Assembly (NCBI GenBank): GCA_032718475.1
Contig: JAUCBJ010001093.1
Location: 31,770-95,769, forward strand
Source of the DNA: Nemertoderma westbladi
Taxonomy: Eukaryota; Xenacoelomorpha; Nemertodermatida; Nemertodermatidae
Length of the DNA stretch: 64,000 nucleotides
Direction of reading: 5' to 3'
Part shown: piece after piece, positions 31,181 to 42,027 of the stretch
Position numbering within the stretch: position 1 is the stretch's first letter
How the letters are laid out: the number at the start of each line of letters is the position of its first letter
Made by a program: the position numbers and the translations under genes
Notes under the pieces: model-generated
What the model was told of the DNA's origin: nothing
Seen by the model: only the letters and a program-made list of their open reading frames with translations
The model's database searches: none

Positions 31181-31718
31181 ATTTACATACATATATGATA
31201 CAAACCATTTATGAGGCTATAAAACCATCCCATTGGCCACTCACTCACTATTGTTTCTTGTAGAGGACTCTCTGATAATTGGACAATCCATTTTTATACA
31301 GTAAAACATAGCTCCATCTAGTGATCACATCAGGAAAGTGTTTGAGTTACTCATATTCCAAAACTCATACAACTTGAAAATCAGCTGTGTTTGATTAAAC
31401 TCATTTAGTGTTCATGTAATGCACAGTAATAGAAAAAATATGATTTATGTGCCAAAATTAACAAGGAAGAGTCTGGTGACACCAAAAACGTGTAAAATTA
31501 TAATTTTCATAATCAAATTGTTAATAATATGAATGTATCATATATGATACACTGCGTGTAGGAACTGCGTATCATATATGGTACACTGCGTTTATAGTGA
31601 TCTTATCTGAATGTCAGATATATATTTAAGGATAAAACTACCGGTTCCTTTTACATTTTTGTGTACCTTCATCGTAAAACTTTTATTATACTGCTCTTTG
31701 TGTCAAACTCCACCCACA

Positions 31719-33902
31719 ATGGAAATATCAACCAAAAAATTCTATCAGATATCTCGCCGGAACTTACCCTCGGATTCAAGCGACAGCGAACTTGAGTCGG
31801 GGGAGGAAGATGAAGATTTTGGAATCGATGACAGTGTAAACTCTGAAGACAACATCAGTAATCCTGAAATGTTGGTTGATGATGAGGACAGTACCGGTAG
31901 GCCTATCGGAACCACTGAACAGCCCCAGCCTAAAATTGTTCATACTGACGAAGAAATCATTTCCGTACTAGAGTCTGCAGGCCTTATAACTGTAGATTTC
32001 GTAGATTATGCAGATAGTGAACCTGAGATACCACAATCTAGACCAATTGTTCCTGCTCCAGAATCGCCACGCCCATTGATTAAAGCTTATCCTAAACGTA
32101 CTCGATGTCCAAGAATTTCATTATCAGCTTCAACATCGCACAATAAGCATATACATGTTGAAAAAACAAGGTCAAAATCGAAGACAAATGCGCATCCATC
32201 TGCCGTCTTACAGGACGACCAATCGGTGTCAATCAATAACCAATTATCTCTGAACAGTAACCAGCCGGATTGTAATCAAGAAGCATCACAACCTTCTTCT
32301 AAGAAAGCAAAGACAACGATTAATTGGAGATCAGGGTCTCTTGAAAGGTCTGAAGAAGACAAGATGTTCAAAGATGATTCTAAATTAGGTGATGAGTATT
32401 TGGTTCTTGATACTCCCACAAAACTCTTCCTTAAGTTCTTCCCTCCAGATCTCATTGAACATATTACAGAGCAGAGCAACTTGTTTTCTGTACAGAAGAG
32501 TTGTTCTAACTCGAGCGGCAAACAAACAAAACCGTTAAATGTGAAAGTGGAAGAAATGGAGCAGTTCATTGGAACTTGTATTATAATGTCGATAATCCGT
32601 GTTCCAAATATTAGAAGATATTGGTCACCACAGATTCGTATAAACGCAATAGCTGATATAATGACGTTGAAATGTTGGGAAAATATAAAGCAGAACCTAC
32701 ACTTTAATGACAACTCAGTTATTAACTATTCAAACTTAGATCCATTATTTAAAATACGCCCAGTGTTGGAGAGAGTTCGTAACGAATTTGCAAAGGTACC
32801 TAAAGAGCACAAACTGTCGGTTGATGAACAAGTCATCCCTTTTAAGGGGAAGAGTCAATTAAAACGCTACAATCCCAAGAAGCCTCATAAATGGGGTTAT
32901 GTTATGTACATGTTATGCGGCACTTCTGGATTTGCATATGAACTCGAATTCAGTGCAGGTAAAGTTGAGATGATACCTGAGGAGGACATTGGAGCCAGTG
33001 GAAATGTAGTAATTCGTCTCTGTCGTTCTATTACTCATAACGTCAACCATCAGGTGTACTTTGATAATTGGTTCTCCAGTATAACCTTAGTACAGACCTT
33101 AGCTAAGAGAGGAATACTTTGTCTTGGAACCGTTCGAAGCGATCGTTTAAAGGGCTGTATAATGAAAGATGAAATGAAACTTCGGGGAAGTTATGAGGAG
33201 AAAGTATGTGATGTCGATGGCGAGACTATTAGTTGTGTTAAGTGGAAGGATAATAAAATTGTTCATTTTATCTCATCTTTTGTTGGTGTAAAACCCGCCA
33301 CTACTGTTCAACGATGGAGCAAATCAGAGAGACAGAAGATAGATATATCGAGCCCTGCTGTGGTTGGGGAGTACAACCAGCACATGGGAGGGGTAGACCT
33401 TCTGGATTCCCTTATAGGGTTGTATCGTTGTCGAATTAGATCAAGAAAGTACTACATGAGAGTCTTTTTTCACCTGATAGATCTAGTTATAGTCAATGCA
33501 TGGATATTGCACCGCCGAATTTGCGAACAGAATGGCGAAAATATCAGATATAATCACCTGTGTGATTTCAAGCAAGAAATTGGGATAGTCTTATGTAATG
33601 CCGGAAAAGCTACAACCAGTGGTAGTAAGAGAGGTCGACCAAGTACGACGGTGGAGGAGTCAATGATCATGAAGCGACGCAGAGGTCCAGCAGCTGTTGT
33701 ACCTGTAAAGGAAATTCGATTGGATGGTTTGAATCACTGGCCTGTGTGGGCACGGGATCAGGAAACAACTAAGAGTGTTCGGGGCCGCTGTAAATACCCA
33801 CATTGCAAGGCTGCAACATTTATATCATGCAACAAGTGCCATGTGAACTTGTGTCTTAATGGTGATCGAAATTGCTTCACACTTTTTCACACTGAACAAT
33901 GA
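31719..33902 (+). CDS. piggyBac transposase
   Basis: Cut-and-paste transposase, DDE_Tnp_1_7 family, 727 residues from ATG 31719. An upstream in-frame ATG at 31611 would add 36 hydrophobic residues; I prefer 31719 because the protein then begins MEISTKKFY followed by the acidic N-terminus usual in the family. The catalytic triad is visible: D369 in KLSVDEQVIPFKG, D449 in QVYFDNWFSS and D560 in HMGGVDLLDS, with spacings close to those of the insect protein. The C-terminus holds a Cys/His-rich zinc-binding module (CKYPHCKAATFISCNKCHVN, then further Cys). No stop or frameshift was found, so it may be functional. Confidence 0.95.
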   Translation: MEISTKKFYQISRRNLPSDSSDSELESGEEDEDFGIDDSVNSEDNISNPEMLVDDEDSTGRPIGTTEQPQPKIVHTDEEIISVLESAGLITVDFVDYADSEPEIPQSRPIVPAPESPRPLIKAYPKRTRCPRISLSASTSHNKHIHVEKTRSKSKTNAHPSAVLQDDQSVSINNQLSLNSNQPDCNQEASQPSSKKAKTTINWRSGSLERSEEDKMFKDDSKLGDEYLVLDTPTKLFLKFFPPDLIEHITEQSNLFSVQKSCSNSSGKQTKPLNVKVEEMEQFIGTCIIMSIIRVPNIRRYWSPQIRINAIADIMTLKCWENIKQNLHFNDNSVINYSNLDPLFKIRPVLERVRNEFAKVPKEHKLSVDEQVIPFKGKSQLKRYNPKKPHKWGYVMYMLCGTSGFAYELEFSAGKVEMIPEEDIGASGNVVIRLCRSITHNVNHQVYFDNWFSSITLVQTLAKRGILCLGTVRSDRLKGCIMKDEMKLRGSYEEKVCDVDGETISCVKWKDNKIVHFISSFVGVKPATTVQRWSKSERQKIDISSPAVVGEYNQHMGGVDLLDSLIGLYRCRIRSRKYYMRVFFHLIDLVIVNAWILHRRICEQNGENIRYNHLCDFKQEIGIVLCNAGKATTSGSKRGRPSTTVEESMIMKRRRGPAAVVPVKEIRLDGLNHWPVWARDQETTKSVRGRCKYPHCKAATFISCNKCHVNLCLNGDRNCFTLFHTEQ

Positions 33903-34375
33903 GGAGGTATTGGTTTTCCATACGAAATTAAATTTATAATTTTGTTAATAATAAATATATTAATAAGAATTGAATTAATAATACATTTGATATTGTATAT
34001 TTAATTCTTCAATAATTATTTTGTACTTTTGTACTTACTAACAGTAACAAGATCAAATTATCTCAATTTACTAAATTGAGTAAATCTCAAAATTTATAAT
34101 TCTGGATAATTGAAATATATAATAATCAATTTAAATGTTCGTTTATTACAAATAATATTATTTTCTGTCAAAAGTTAATATAATATATTACAAATTTCCC
34201 GGTTTGTATCATGTATGATACAAAGTTGAAATCGCAGAGTGTCATATTTGATACAAACTGCTAAAGCCTTACCAAAATATGCCAAAAATTTTTTTTAGTG
34301 TTTTTCTCCATATTTGAGGTCATTTCAACTAGGAAAACACAAAAAAAAATTTTACAACCGAAATTCATAATTTAA

Positions 34376-34386
34376 GTTGTAGAGGG
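34376..34386 (-). repeat. piggyBac 3' terminal inverted repeat
   Basis: GTTGTAGAGGG immediately before TTAA. Confidence 0.9.
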
Positions 34387-34390
34387 TTAA

Positions 34391-35336
34391 GGTTATTTAA
34401 TGTGTATAATTATACATATAAATAGTTATATTGTTTATTTAACTCACACTATCCAACACTTCGTACTATTATTGTCCTCAGTATCATTATAAAGTTCTCC
34501 GAGACAACAATCAGTCGTGTTTGTTGATAAGTTGATGTATCGCGAATTTTCTGGACAATTGTTGATGGATTGGTTCATATCCAAACTACTGCTGTTTGAT
34601 GATAACATGCTGATCAGAAACGCTTTCTATAAAAAAATTAATTTCAAAATAGAAGCTAATTTGCAATCAATACATATATTTTTGTAAATAATTAAATTAT
34701 ATAGATACTAAAGTAAGTACAATCGTTGCTAACACTCCATCTATACTCCAACTATCCAACTAAGCAATCCACCTATACTCCAACTCTCCAACTAAACACG
34801 CCACCCATGCCGTACAGTATCTTGAGGTACCGGCAAGCCGACTTTAGAGGAGTATATTCAAACATTTCAATGGGGTCGGAGTTGGGGGCTACCCTCGTTA
34901 CTAAAACACCATCTCATTAATAAATATAATATATTTCTGCCTCTAGGGCCATCAGCAGAGAAACAATTACTGGAATACCGAACTATACTGCTAATCAATC
35001 AGAAATATGTAAACTAAATTTTTATTTACTAAACTCAGACCCTATTGAAAAGGTTACAGTATCTTAATGTATCTGACTCTTAACTCAGGCAATATTATTT
35101 CCTCCCCAGGGGAAATTCGACGCAAATATTCCTACTAGGTAAAATGAAACTGCAACCTGTAGACTCTTGTTAAATGTTTTGGTTTGGATAGAATAACATG
35201 CCACTACTGTTGAACTATAAAGTATTCCTTACACCTCCTATATTATTTATCAACATTTTCCGTTTGCCAATATGGGAATATTTGAATTGGAAATATGACA
35301 ATTCGGACCCATTGTTTAAAATCATATTTTTTGTAT
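34391..35336. other. non-coding
   Basis: No gene recognised. A short direct duplication around ctatactccaact occurs at about 34740-34790. Confidence 0.5.
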
Positions 35337-35502
35337 GGGTCCCAATTGTCCGGCTCCAAATTGTCCGGATCCCAATTGTCCGGGTCCCAATTGTCCGGTT
35401 CCCAATTGTCAGGATCCCAATTGTCCGGGTCCCTATTGTCCGGGTCCCAATTGTCCGGGTCCCAATTGTCCGGGTCCCAATTGTCCGGGTCCCAATTGAA
35501 TT
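35337..35502. repeat. 15-bp minisatellite
   Basis: About eleven copies of cccaattgtccgggt. The 15-bp period keeps both strands open in frame, giving apparent Val-Pro-Ile and Ser-Gln-Leu repeat proteins that are not credible. Confidence 0.95.
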
Positions 35503-36635
35503 GTTAAGCAGATAGCGCAAATGTCTAATCAATATAACATAAGTTAGCATTCAATTGCAGTCAGTGGCATTCATAAGTCTTCCACTGCACTGTATGATAG
35601 GATAAGAATACTTGCATTGGATACTTGCATGTCTGAGTAGGCTGTGTGATGGGGCAGTTCCAACCAGTAGTGAACCTTGATCAATATATATATACAGTAT
35701 ATCACACAAGCTGATAAATGCAATAGCCCGAGGAAAGAAAACCTGTATACAAATTTTAATTAGTGGTCGAAGAAATCTGGAACTTGGCAAAATTATACTA
35801 CTACTGAACATTACTTGTCCATGTTCTCATGAATGTACTCAAGATGGCAATCTATGTAATTGAAAGGGCAGTTCAAGATAAGCCACAGGATTACAGTCAA
35901 TTAGGTCATTAATCAATTGGTTAAACTTTGTGATTGGTACCCCACCTGATGAGTGACCCCAGATCCTAAGCTGTGTTATCAGCTTTCGGAAGTGGCAGCT
36001 AGGGAACAGTAGTGCAGTGCAAACCTACTCATTTATTTGTACAATTGCTACAAAGCTGTCCCTGGGGTTGAGCTTACATGCTTGTTGCAACATATTTAAG
36101 ACAGGCCGTTTGTCTGCACAAAGCTGTCAATCCATGTATCACGTTCCATTACCATTCTATGGGCCTAGGTAACTTATGGGACTTCAAATGTCACGGGCTG
36201 TCTGTCATTGTCAGCTACTTCTTATCCGTTTCTTGTTGTTGAGCTCTATATTTATTTTCATTCAATCATTAATAGGGTTTACTATATACTTTTGCTAAAT
36301 TTTGTATTTGATTTCAATGTTTGCCAAGATCAGTAGCGCACTGATGGTTTTGTACCCCTTGGGGAGGGAGTCTGGACAGCAGTAATAGGCACACACACAT
36401 GCAGAGCAAAACGAATATTTTGAGTTTGTTGTAAAAAACTAAAATAACGATGTCCTCCTCACCACTGGAGGCTTTTTTTGACACATCCAACAGAGCAGAG
36501 ACATTAAGAGCTATCTATGTATGTAGTTATTGTGAATAATAAAATTGTTTATTTTAATTTTCTAATATTAATTCGTAAAGGGGATAGATACATCTACTCT
36601 TGAAAATCACAAAGTTCACTTTACTTCAATGTCAG
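35503..36635. other. non-coding
   Basis: No gene or element recognised on either strand. Confidence 0.5.
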
Positions 36636-36832
36636 TCAATGTCACATGATGTCAGTCAATGTCACATGATGTCAGTCAGGGTCACATGATGTCAGTCAGG
36701 GTCCATGATGTCAGTCAGGGTCACATGATGTCAGTCAGGGTCGCATGATGTCAGTCAGGTCACATGATGCCAGTCAGGGTCACATGATGTCAGTCAGGGT
36801 CACATGATGTCAGCCAGGGTTACATGATCCTT
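36636..36832. repeat. 21-bp minisatellite
   Basis: About nine copies of a 21-bp unit containing cacatgatgtcagtcagggt, directly abutting a LINE 3' fragment. Confidence 0.95.
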
Positions 36833-36835
36833 TAA

Positions 36836-37015
36836 GAGGTGAATCAAGAAAGTCATGGGCTGTCACCATTATGCTCTCCACGAGGCCCCTAAAGTACAAG
36901 GTTGTGCACTGGCTGGTCCTCACTGGGAAAACAATAACCTACAAAGCGATGTGGGCTCCCTTCAAGTGTCAAGTTTGGAGCTTGGAGGAACCAACGAGAC
37001 GATCACACACCGGAA
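36836..37015 (-). pseudogene. LINE 3' terminal fragment, related to 4970-5150
   Basis: Shares aagaaagtcatgggctgt and a collinear series of matches (gcactggctg, aacaat-acctacaaagcg, ttggaggaaccaacgagac) with the LINE tail at 4983-5145. It has no usable frame and represents a second 5'-truncated copy of the same family. Confidence 0.7.
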
Positions 37016-37986
37016 ATATTAATTATATATTTCATGGAAATTAGCATTAAGATTACTAGAAAATACAAGAGGCAACGAGATATTCAACTAGAAACTTCCG
37101 AATGCTTACTAACTGTAAAGAGTAGTCTTTTGGGTCAGATCATGCATACTGATCTGATCTAATGTAAACTGTATCAGGTATTTCATTTATCTCCGCTTAA
37201 AACTTCCATTCAGTTATTTGTCAGTGTCTCTCACGCAATCTTAAAGTAATGAAAATAAGTTGTTATTAACAATATGATGAAAATTCTGGGCATCCACTTT
37301 GAAATGCCACCAGGAGTACAGAATACCTGAAATTGATCCCTAAATATTCACTCACATCAGATAAAGGTATAAAACAATAAATAATTCGTTATTATACTGT
37401 ACTATAGGAGTAATAGGAGTATTCCTATTGGAATACTTTAAGTTGGATTCTCTTTTTTCTTCATTTCAGCTCATATGATATCGGTATGTTTTATTTTAAC
37501 TGCTCCAATGACATCAAATAAATTGCTTGACTTAATCTTAAACATATTTAATAATGTGGTCTATCGGACTAAGACGAATCCACATCCTAGTACTGAATCA
37601 CGTTCTGTCGAAAATAATATATTAAACTCAGATGATAATGATGTGGGAGAAATTGAATGAGACACTCCACGACAATAAGTGTCAACACCCGATGAATTAA
37701 CTTAATGTCTGCTGATAGATGATTGTTTGTATTCGGATAGAGGATATGTATAATGCATTCTAGTTACTAAATGAATAAAAAGACCATAAGCGTACTCCGT
37801 GCTGCAAAGATGCACCAAATATCTGTTGCAGGGAAAGAAATCACAAACCATTAAATACAAACAAACAAACAAACAAACAAACATTCCATAATGTGTATCC
37901 ACAGTCCTCAGTTTCCTCATAACATTGGAACACTTCCTAAAACGATTATCTAACAACTTTATTAGTAGAAAGTTATTATTGGGGCT
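37016..37986. other. non-coding
   Basis: No gene recognised; a short (acaa)n run lies at about 37857-37882. Confidence 0.5.
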
Positions 37987-37995
37987 TTTTATAAG

Positions 37996-38967
37996 ATTGG
38001 GGGACGTTAGTGCCCGCGAGACGTTAGTGCCCGCGGGCACTAACGTCTCAGGACTTTAGTGCCCGCGAGTCATTAGTGCCCGGGAACCTTGTCTGCAAGT
38101 GAGACACGAGTCATTAGTGCCCGAGGACCTTGTCTGCAAGTGAGACGTTAGTGCCCGCGAGTCAATAGTGCCCGCACCCCGCACTGAATTTGGAAGTTAA
38201 GTATAAGGCAATCCGTTTTTCTTCTTACTTATACCCCATTCAACCAAAGTCGTCCATTAACATACACTACTTTAATTAATTCCCTAATTTAATTAACTAA
38301 AAGTACTACTTTACTTTTAAATCGTCGATAAAATGTCAGACAGTCGACTGAGTATGTTTCTTGAAATCATTAATTAATTACTAAAATATATTGGTTAGTG
38401 CGATTATACTCCGACGACTATACTTATCCGACGATTATACTGTAGCACTGCACCTTGTTTTTTTTTTATTACACACTGTCTCCAGTAAAGTTCAACAAAT
38501 TAAGTATACTCAATCAAAAGTAGGTTACTTATTAAGAATCAAACGCTGTTGCTTAATCATCATGCCTTGAAAACTTTACCGCAAAACCAAATAATATAAA
38601 TGCTACTATGTCTAACTGGGGTTAATATATTTTTTAATCATAAAAGATCCAAGTTGAAATTAAAATGTTAAATAACGAGATGCGGGAACTAAAGACTGGA
38701 AAATTACCTTAGAAGTTTGAAGAAAGTAACGACTCGTTTGCATCAGCAGGAACTAAAGAAGCGGGAAATGTCTTCCTGACCTTTTGTATTTATTACATAT
38801 ACTAATTACAGAAGTCGCTAGGCGGGCACTAATGTCTCGCGGGCACTAATGTCTCGCGGGCACTAACGTCCCATGGGACATTAGTTCCCGCGATAATGCG
38901 ACTAAGTGACCGCGGCCACTAAAAGTACTGAGACATTAGTGCCCGCGGGCACTAACGTCCCAAGACC
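37996..38967. mobile_element. foldback/MITE element with 9-bp target duplication
   Basis: ttttataag occurs at 37987-37995 and 38968-38976. Between them both ends carry inverted copies of gggacgttagtgcccgcg, themselves arranged as palindromes (gttagtgcccgcgggcacta). Several further copies lie at 38040-38175 and 38820-38960, pointing inward and outward. The interior (38180-38810) is AT-rich and non-coding. A 9-bp duplication is typical of Mutator-like elements; that class is inference. Confidence 0.8.
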
Positions 38968-38976
38968 TTTTATAAG

Positions 38977-40232
38977 TAAAAGGTTTACATACATCGATGC
39001 AGTGTATGTGAGGGCATCCATTTCGTATAGAGACCTTATGGGAATAGTTAAAGTGCCAGACTACCAATATGAATTTGGAATTTCACGAGTTCAGTCCAAC
39101 CTGGACGCCAAAGCCAACTTGCTCTAAGCTATGCTAATCGAAAATTATAATATATTTATTATGCAGCTATCCCATGAGTCCTAGCCACTACTGTGTGGAT
39201 ATTATTTTAGTAACATCTACTATGATTTATCCTTGAGTAAACTCTCATCGTCAATGAATAATGACAACTTGTCTCATATCATTGAATATTATAAACATTG
39301 GTATCCTCTCCAAGCAGAGAATAATAATCTTGTGGATTAGTTACCTTTCTCCACAAGGGTTTACAGATGAACAAGCCATATTGAATTGGAAAATTTTCCA
39401 CATCCATTGTCTAACTGGATGGAGGTCCGTCCATACAGTTACCATCTGGTGCTAGTTACTTCAATAAAAGTCCATTGCTTAGCTGATCCATGAGACAGTT
39501 TTAGAAATACCTAAATTCATAATACCTCCTATATAATTTAATGGTATTGTGGGTGAATGAACGGTAGGTTTCATCTACTTTATTATTTTCGTGGGAGATT
39601 GATTAGCAGCTAAGAATAATGTGAATATAGATGTGAATGAAAGAATCAAGACGAATATTATAATAATTATCTCATGTGTCACTTAGAGGTGCTGAGATAT
39701 AGAAATAGGAAGCGTGCGTGACTCCTAGCTAAAAAATATCCTAAACATACAGAATTCGTATCAATATGTGAAAAATGATAACATTTTACAGCTGTAGCTA
39801 CAACAGAACTGACGTACTGTAAATAAAATAAAGATAGCGTTATCATATGCCAAGGAGTGTAACACATTCGATAAAAGAGGATTTATCAATTTATCATATA
39901 TTATTATTTATTATTATTATCATTAAAAATGTTAAATATTTAGTAAGTTTATTCTTGACTAATTTATTGCTAATTGTCTGCGACCTAGTATGTCACATTT
40001 TAAGTAATCCATATCATTCACAATTATCGTTCACTCAATTATTTGTGTATTATTGATTCATGAAGCATGACTGGTTTGATTTCACAAAGGTATTTAATTA
40101 TTATTTGCCACTTAACATTTGGAATTCACAACTTGAATATCTAATTCGGCGTGATCAATGCTATCTATTGGTTTGGTTATAATTTCATCCCATTGTAACC
40201 TGCTCCTTTATGTGACCTTAAAGTGACCTAAC
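38977..40232. other. non-coding
   Basis: No gene recognised; only short frames. Confidence 0.5.
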
Positions 40233-40236
40233 TTAA

Positions 40237-41661
40237 CCCTATTACCACTGGGGTGTTTTGTTTAGACCATTAGCAGCACTGGCGGGTGGTTGATTCGCCC
40301 CCCCCCCCACCCCCCGCTGTATTTTTGTAATCATCCAATAAAATCCTACGAAAATTGGGTTATAGGTGAAAAAATTATCCAAGAACATTTTCAAATCCAA
40401 GAAAATGAAAATTTCATAAGGTGGATATTATAATTTTCATGAAAAATAGAAGTAGTCCCAGGACAAAATATATATTTTTTTGATATTCTAAAAACTGATA
40501 GTGTGCCATTCCTTGGTTGCATTAGTAGGTTTTTCACTACGCTGAATCGAATGTGATTATATTCCATTTCCGAAAATTGAACTGGATGCTATTTTTCGTG
40601 CACCTAAGAAGTGGGCGTGGCACTTCAAATTTTGAAAACTACGATATTCTGAAAATGCCCCCATCTTTTGATTTCAACGCGTTTTTATAGGTTTTCTGGA
40701 CCGCTGAATCGATTGAAAATATTATCGAAGCCTGAAGACTTAGTGGATCGTCCTTTTTGGAATACCAAAATTAGGGTGTGGCACTTCAAATATTGAAAAA
40801 TACGAGATTCGGAAAATAAAGCAAAGTTGAGATTTCAAAGCACATTTAGAGATTTTCTGGACCGCTGAATCAATTGAAAGTATTATAGAAGCATCAAGAC
40901 TTAGTGGTTCGGCATTTTTGGTGCACCAAAATTAGGGAGTGGCACTTATTCAAATTTTGAAAGTACCACGCCCTAATTGTGGTGTACCAATATTGACGTA
41001 CCAGTAAGACTTGAGGCTTCAATATTACTTTCAATCGATTCGCGGTCCAGATAACCTATAAAAATGGGTTGAAATGAAAACCTTGTGGTATTTTCTGAAT
41101 ATCGTAATTTTTAAAATTTGAAGTGCCACGCCCTAATTATAGTGTATAGTAATTTTGGTGCACCAAAAATGATGCACCACTAAGAATTAAGACATCTATA
41201 TTACTTTCAATCGATTAAGCGGGCCAGAAAACCCATAAAAATGCGTTGAAATCAAAACTTCGGAAACGAATATTGCAATTTTGAAAATTTGAAGTGCCAC
41301 GCCCTCATTATAGTGCACCAAAAATGACGTACCACTTCCCTTACATACTTATATAGAGTAGTAGAGAGCTCCATACGAATCAGAATCAATAAAAAAAGCC
41401 CCTATTTAAAGAATTACTAACTCACAAATGACCTTGTAAAATTCGAAAATTTAAAAAAAAATGTCTGCTGGGGACCAAATTTTGAGGTGGCACCCACATC
41501 GAAAAGTTGAAATCTAATTGCAACGCCGTTTTTTGCAAAATATGCGCAATTAAATTTAACTAATTCTCGTAAAAAATTGGGCTGGTTCATAATGTGGTTG
41601 CATAGATACAGCAATTAAAAACTAGGAAGGGGCCGATTCGGCCCCCCCAGTGGTAATAGGG
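40237..41661. mobile_element. non-autonomous TTAA/CCCT MITE (piggyBac-type)
   Basis: TTAA at 40233-40236 and 41662-41665 flank perfect 17-bp inverted termini CCCTATTACCACTGGGG. Next to the ends are C or G runs. The interior repeats a ~120-bp module containing gtggcacttcaaattttgaaa, first in one orientation (about 40600-40960) and then inverted (about 40960-41330, as tttgaagtgccacgcccta). No transposase. The termini resemble those of the intact piggyBac at 31170 (CCCTCTACCAC), so cross-mobilisation is plausible. Confidence 0.9.
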
Positions 41662-41665
41662 TTAA

Positions 41666-42027
41666 TATCAGGTTTCATCATATATCATTAATTTATAGAC
41701 TATGTACAATATATCAATTTATTTATAAGCCCCTCCCATCCATATCTTATTATAGTAGCACAGAATGTTTACATGTGTTTCTATGGTACCTATGGTACAA
41801 AATACAAATTCTGACTGGATAATTAGAGGACTGATGGTATGCTATGATACTTCATGAATCGATGACCCATACCCGTAATAAGCTGGATTCTATTGTCAAA
41901 TTGAATCCACTGTATATTCAAATGTTAACAATAAATATCAAATGAAATCGATCAAGTCAAAGAAGCCGCCTCTTTACCGAGGGTGCCTTCCATTATTCGT
42001 TGGCCATAATTAATATATCAGCAGCCG
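41666..42027. other. non-coding
   Basis: No gene recognised between the MITE and the satellite. Confidence 0.5.

Larger units (their letters stand above)
31170..34386 (+). mobile_element. complete piggyBac transposon
   Basis: TTAA at 31166-31169 and 34387-34390 flank a 3,217-bp element with inverted termini CCCTCTACCAC and GTTGTAGAGGG, and a single uninterrupted transposase gene. Subterminal regions at both ends carry palindromic tatcatatatgata-type motifs (about 31193, 31540-31585; 34205-34255). All parts expected for an autonomous element are present. Confidence 0.95.
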
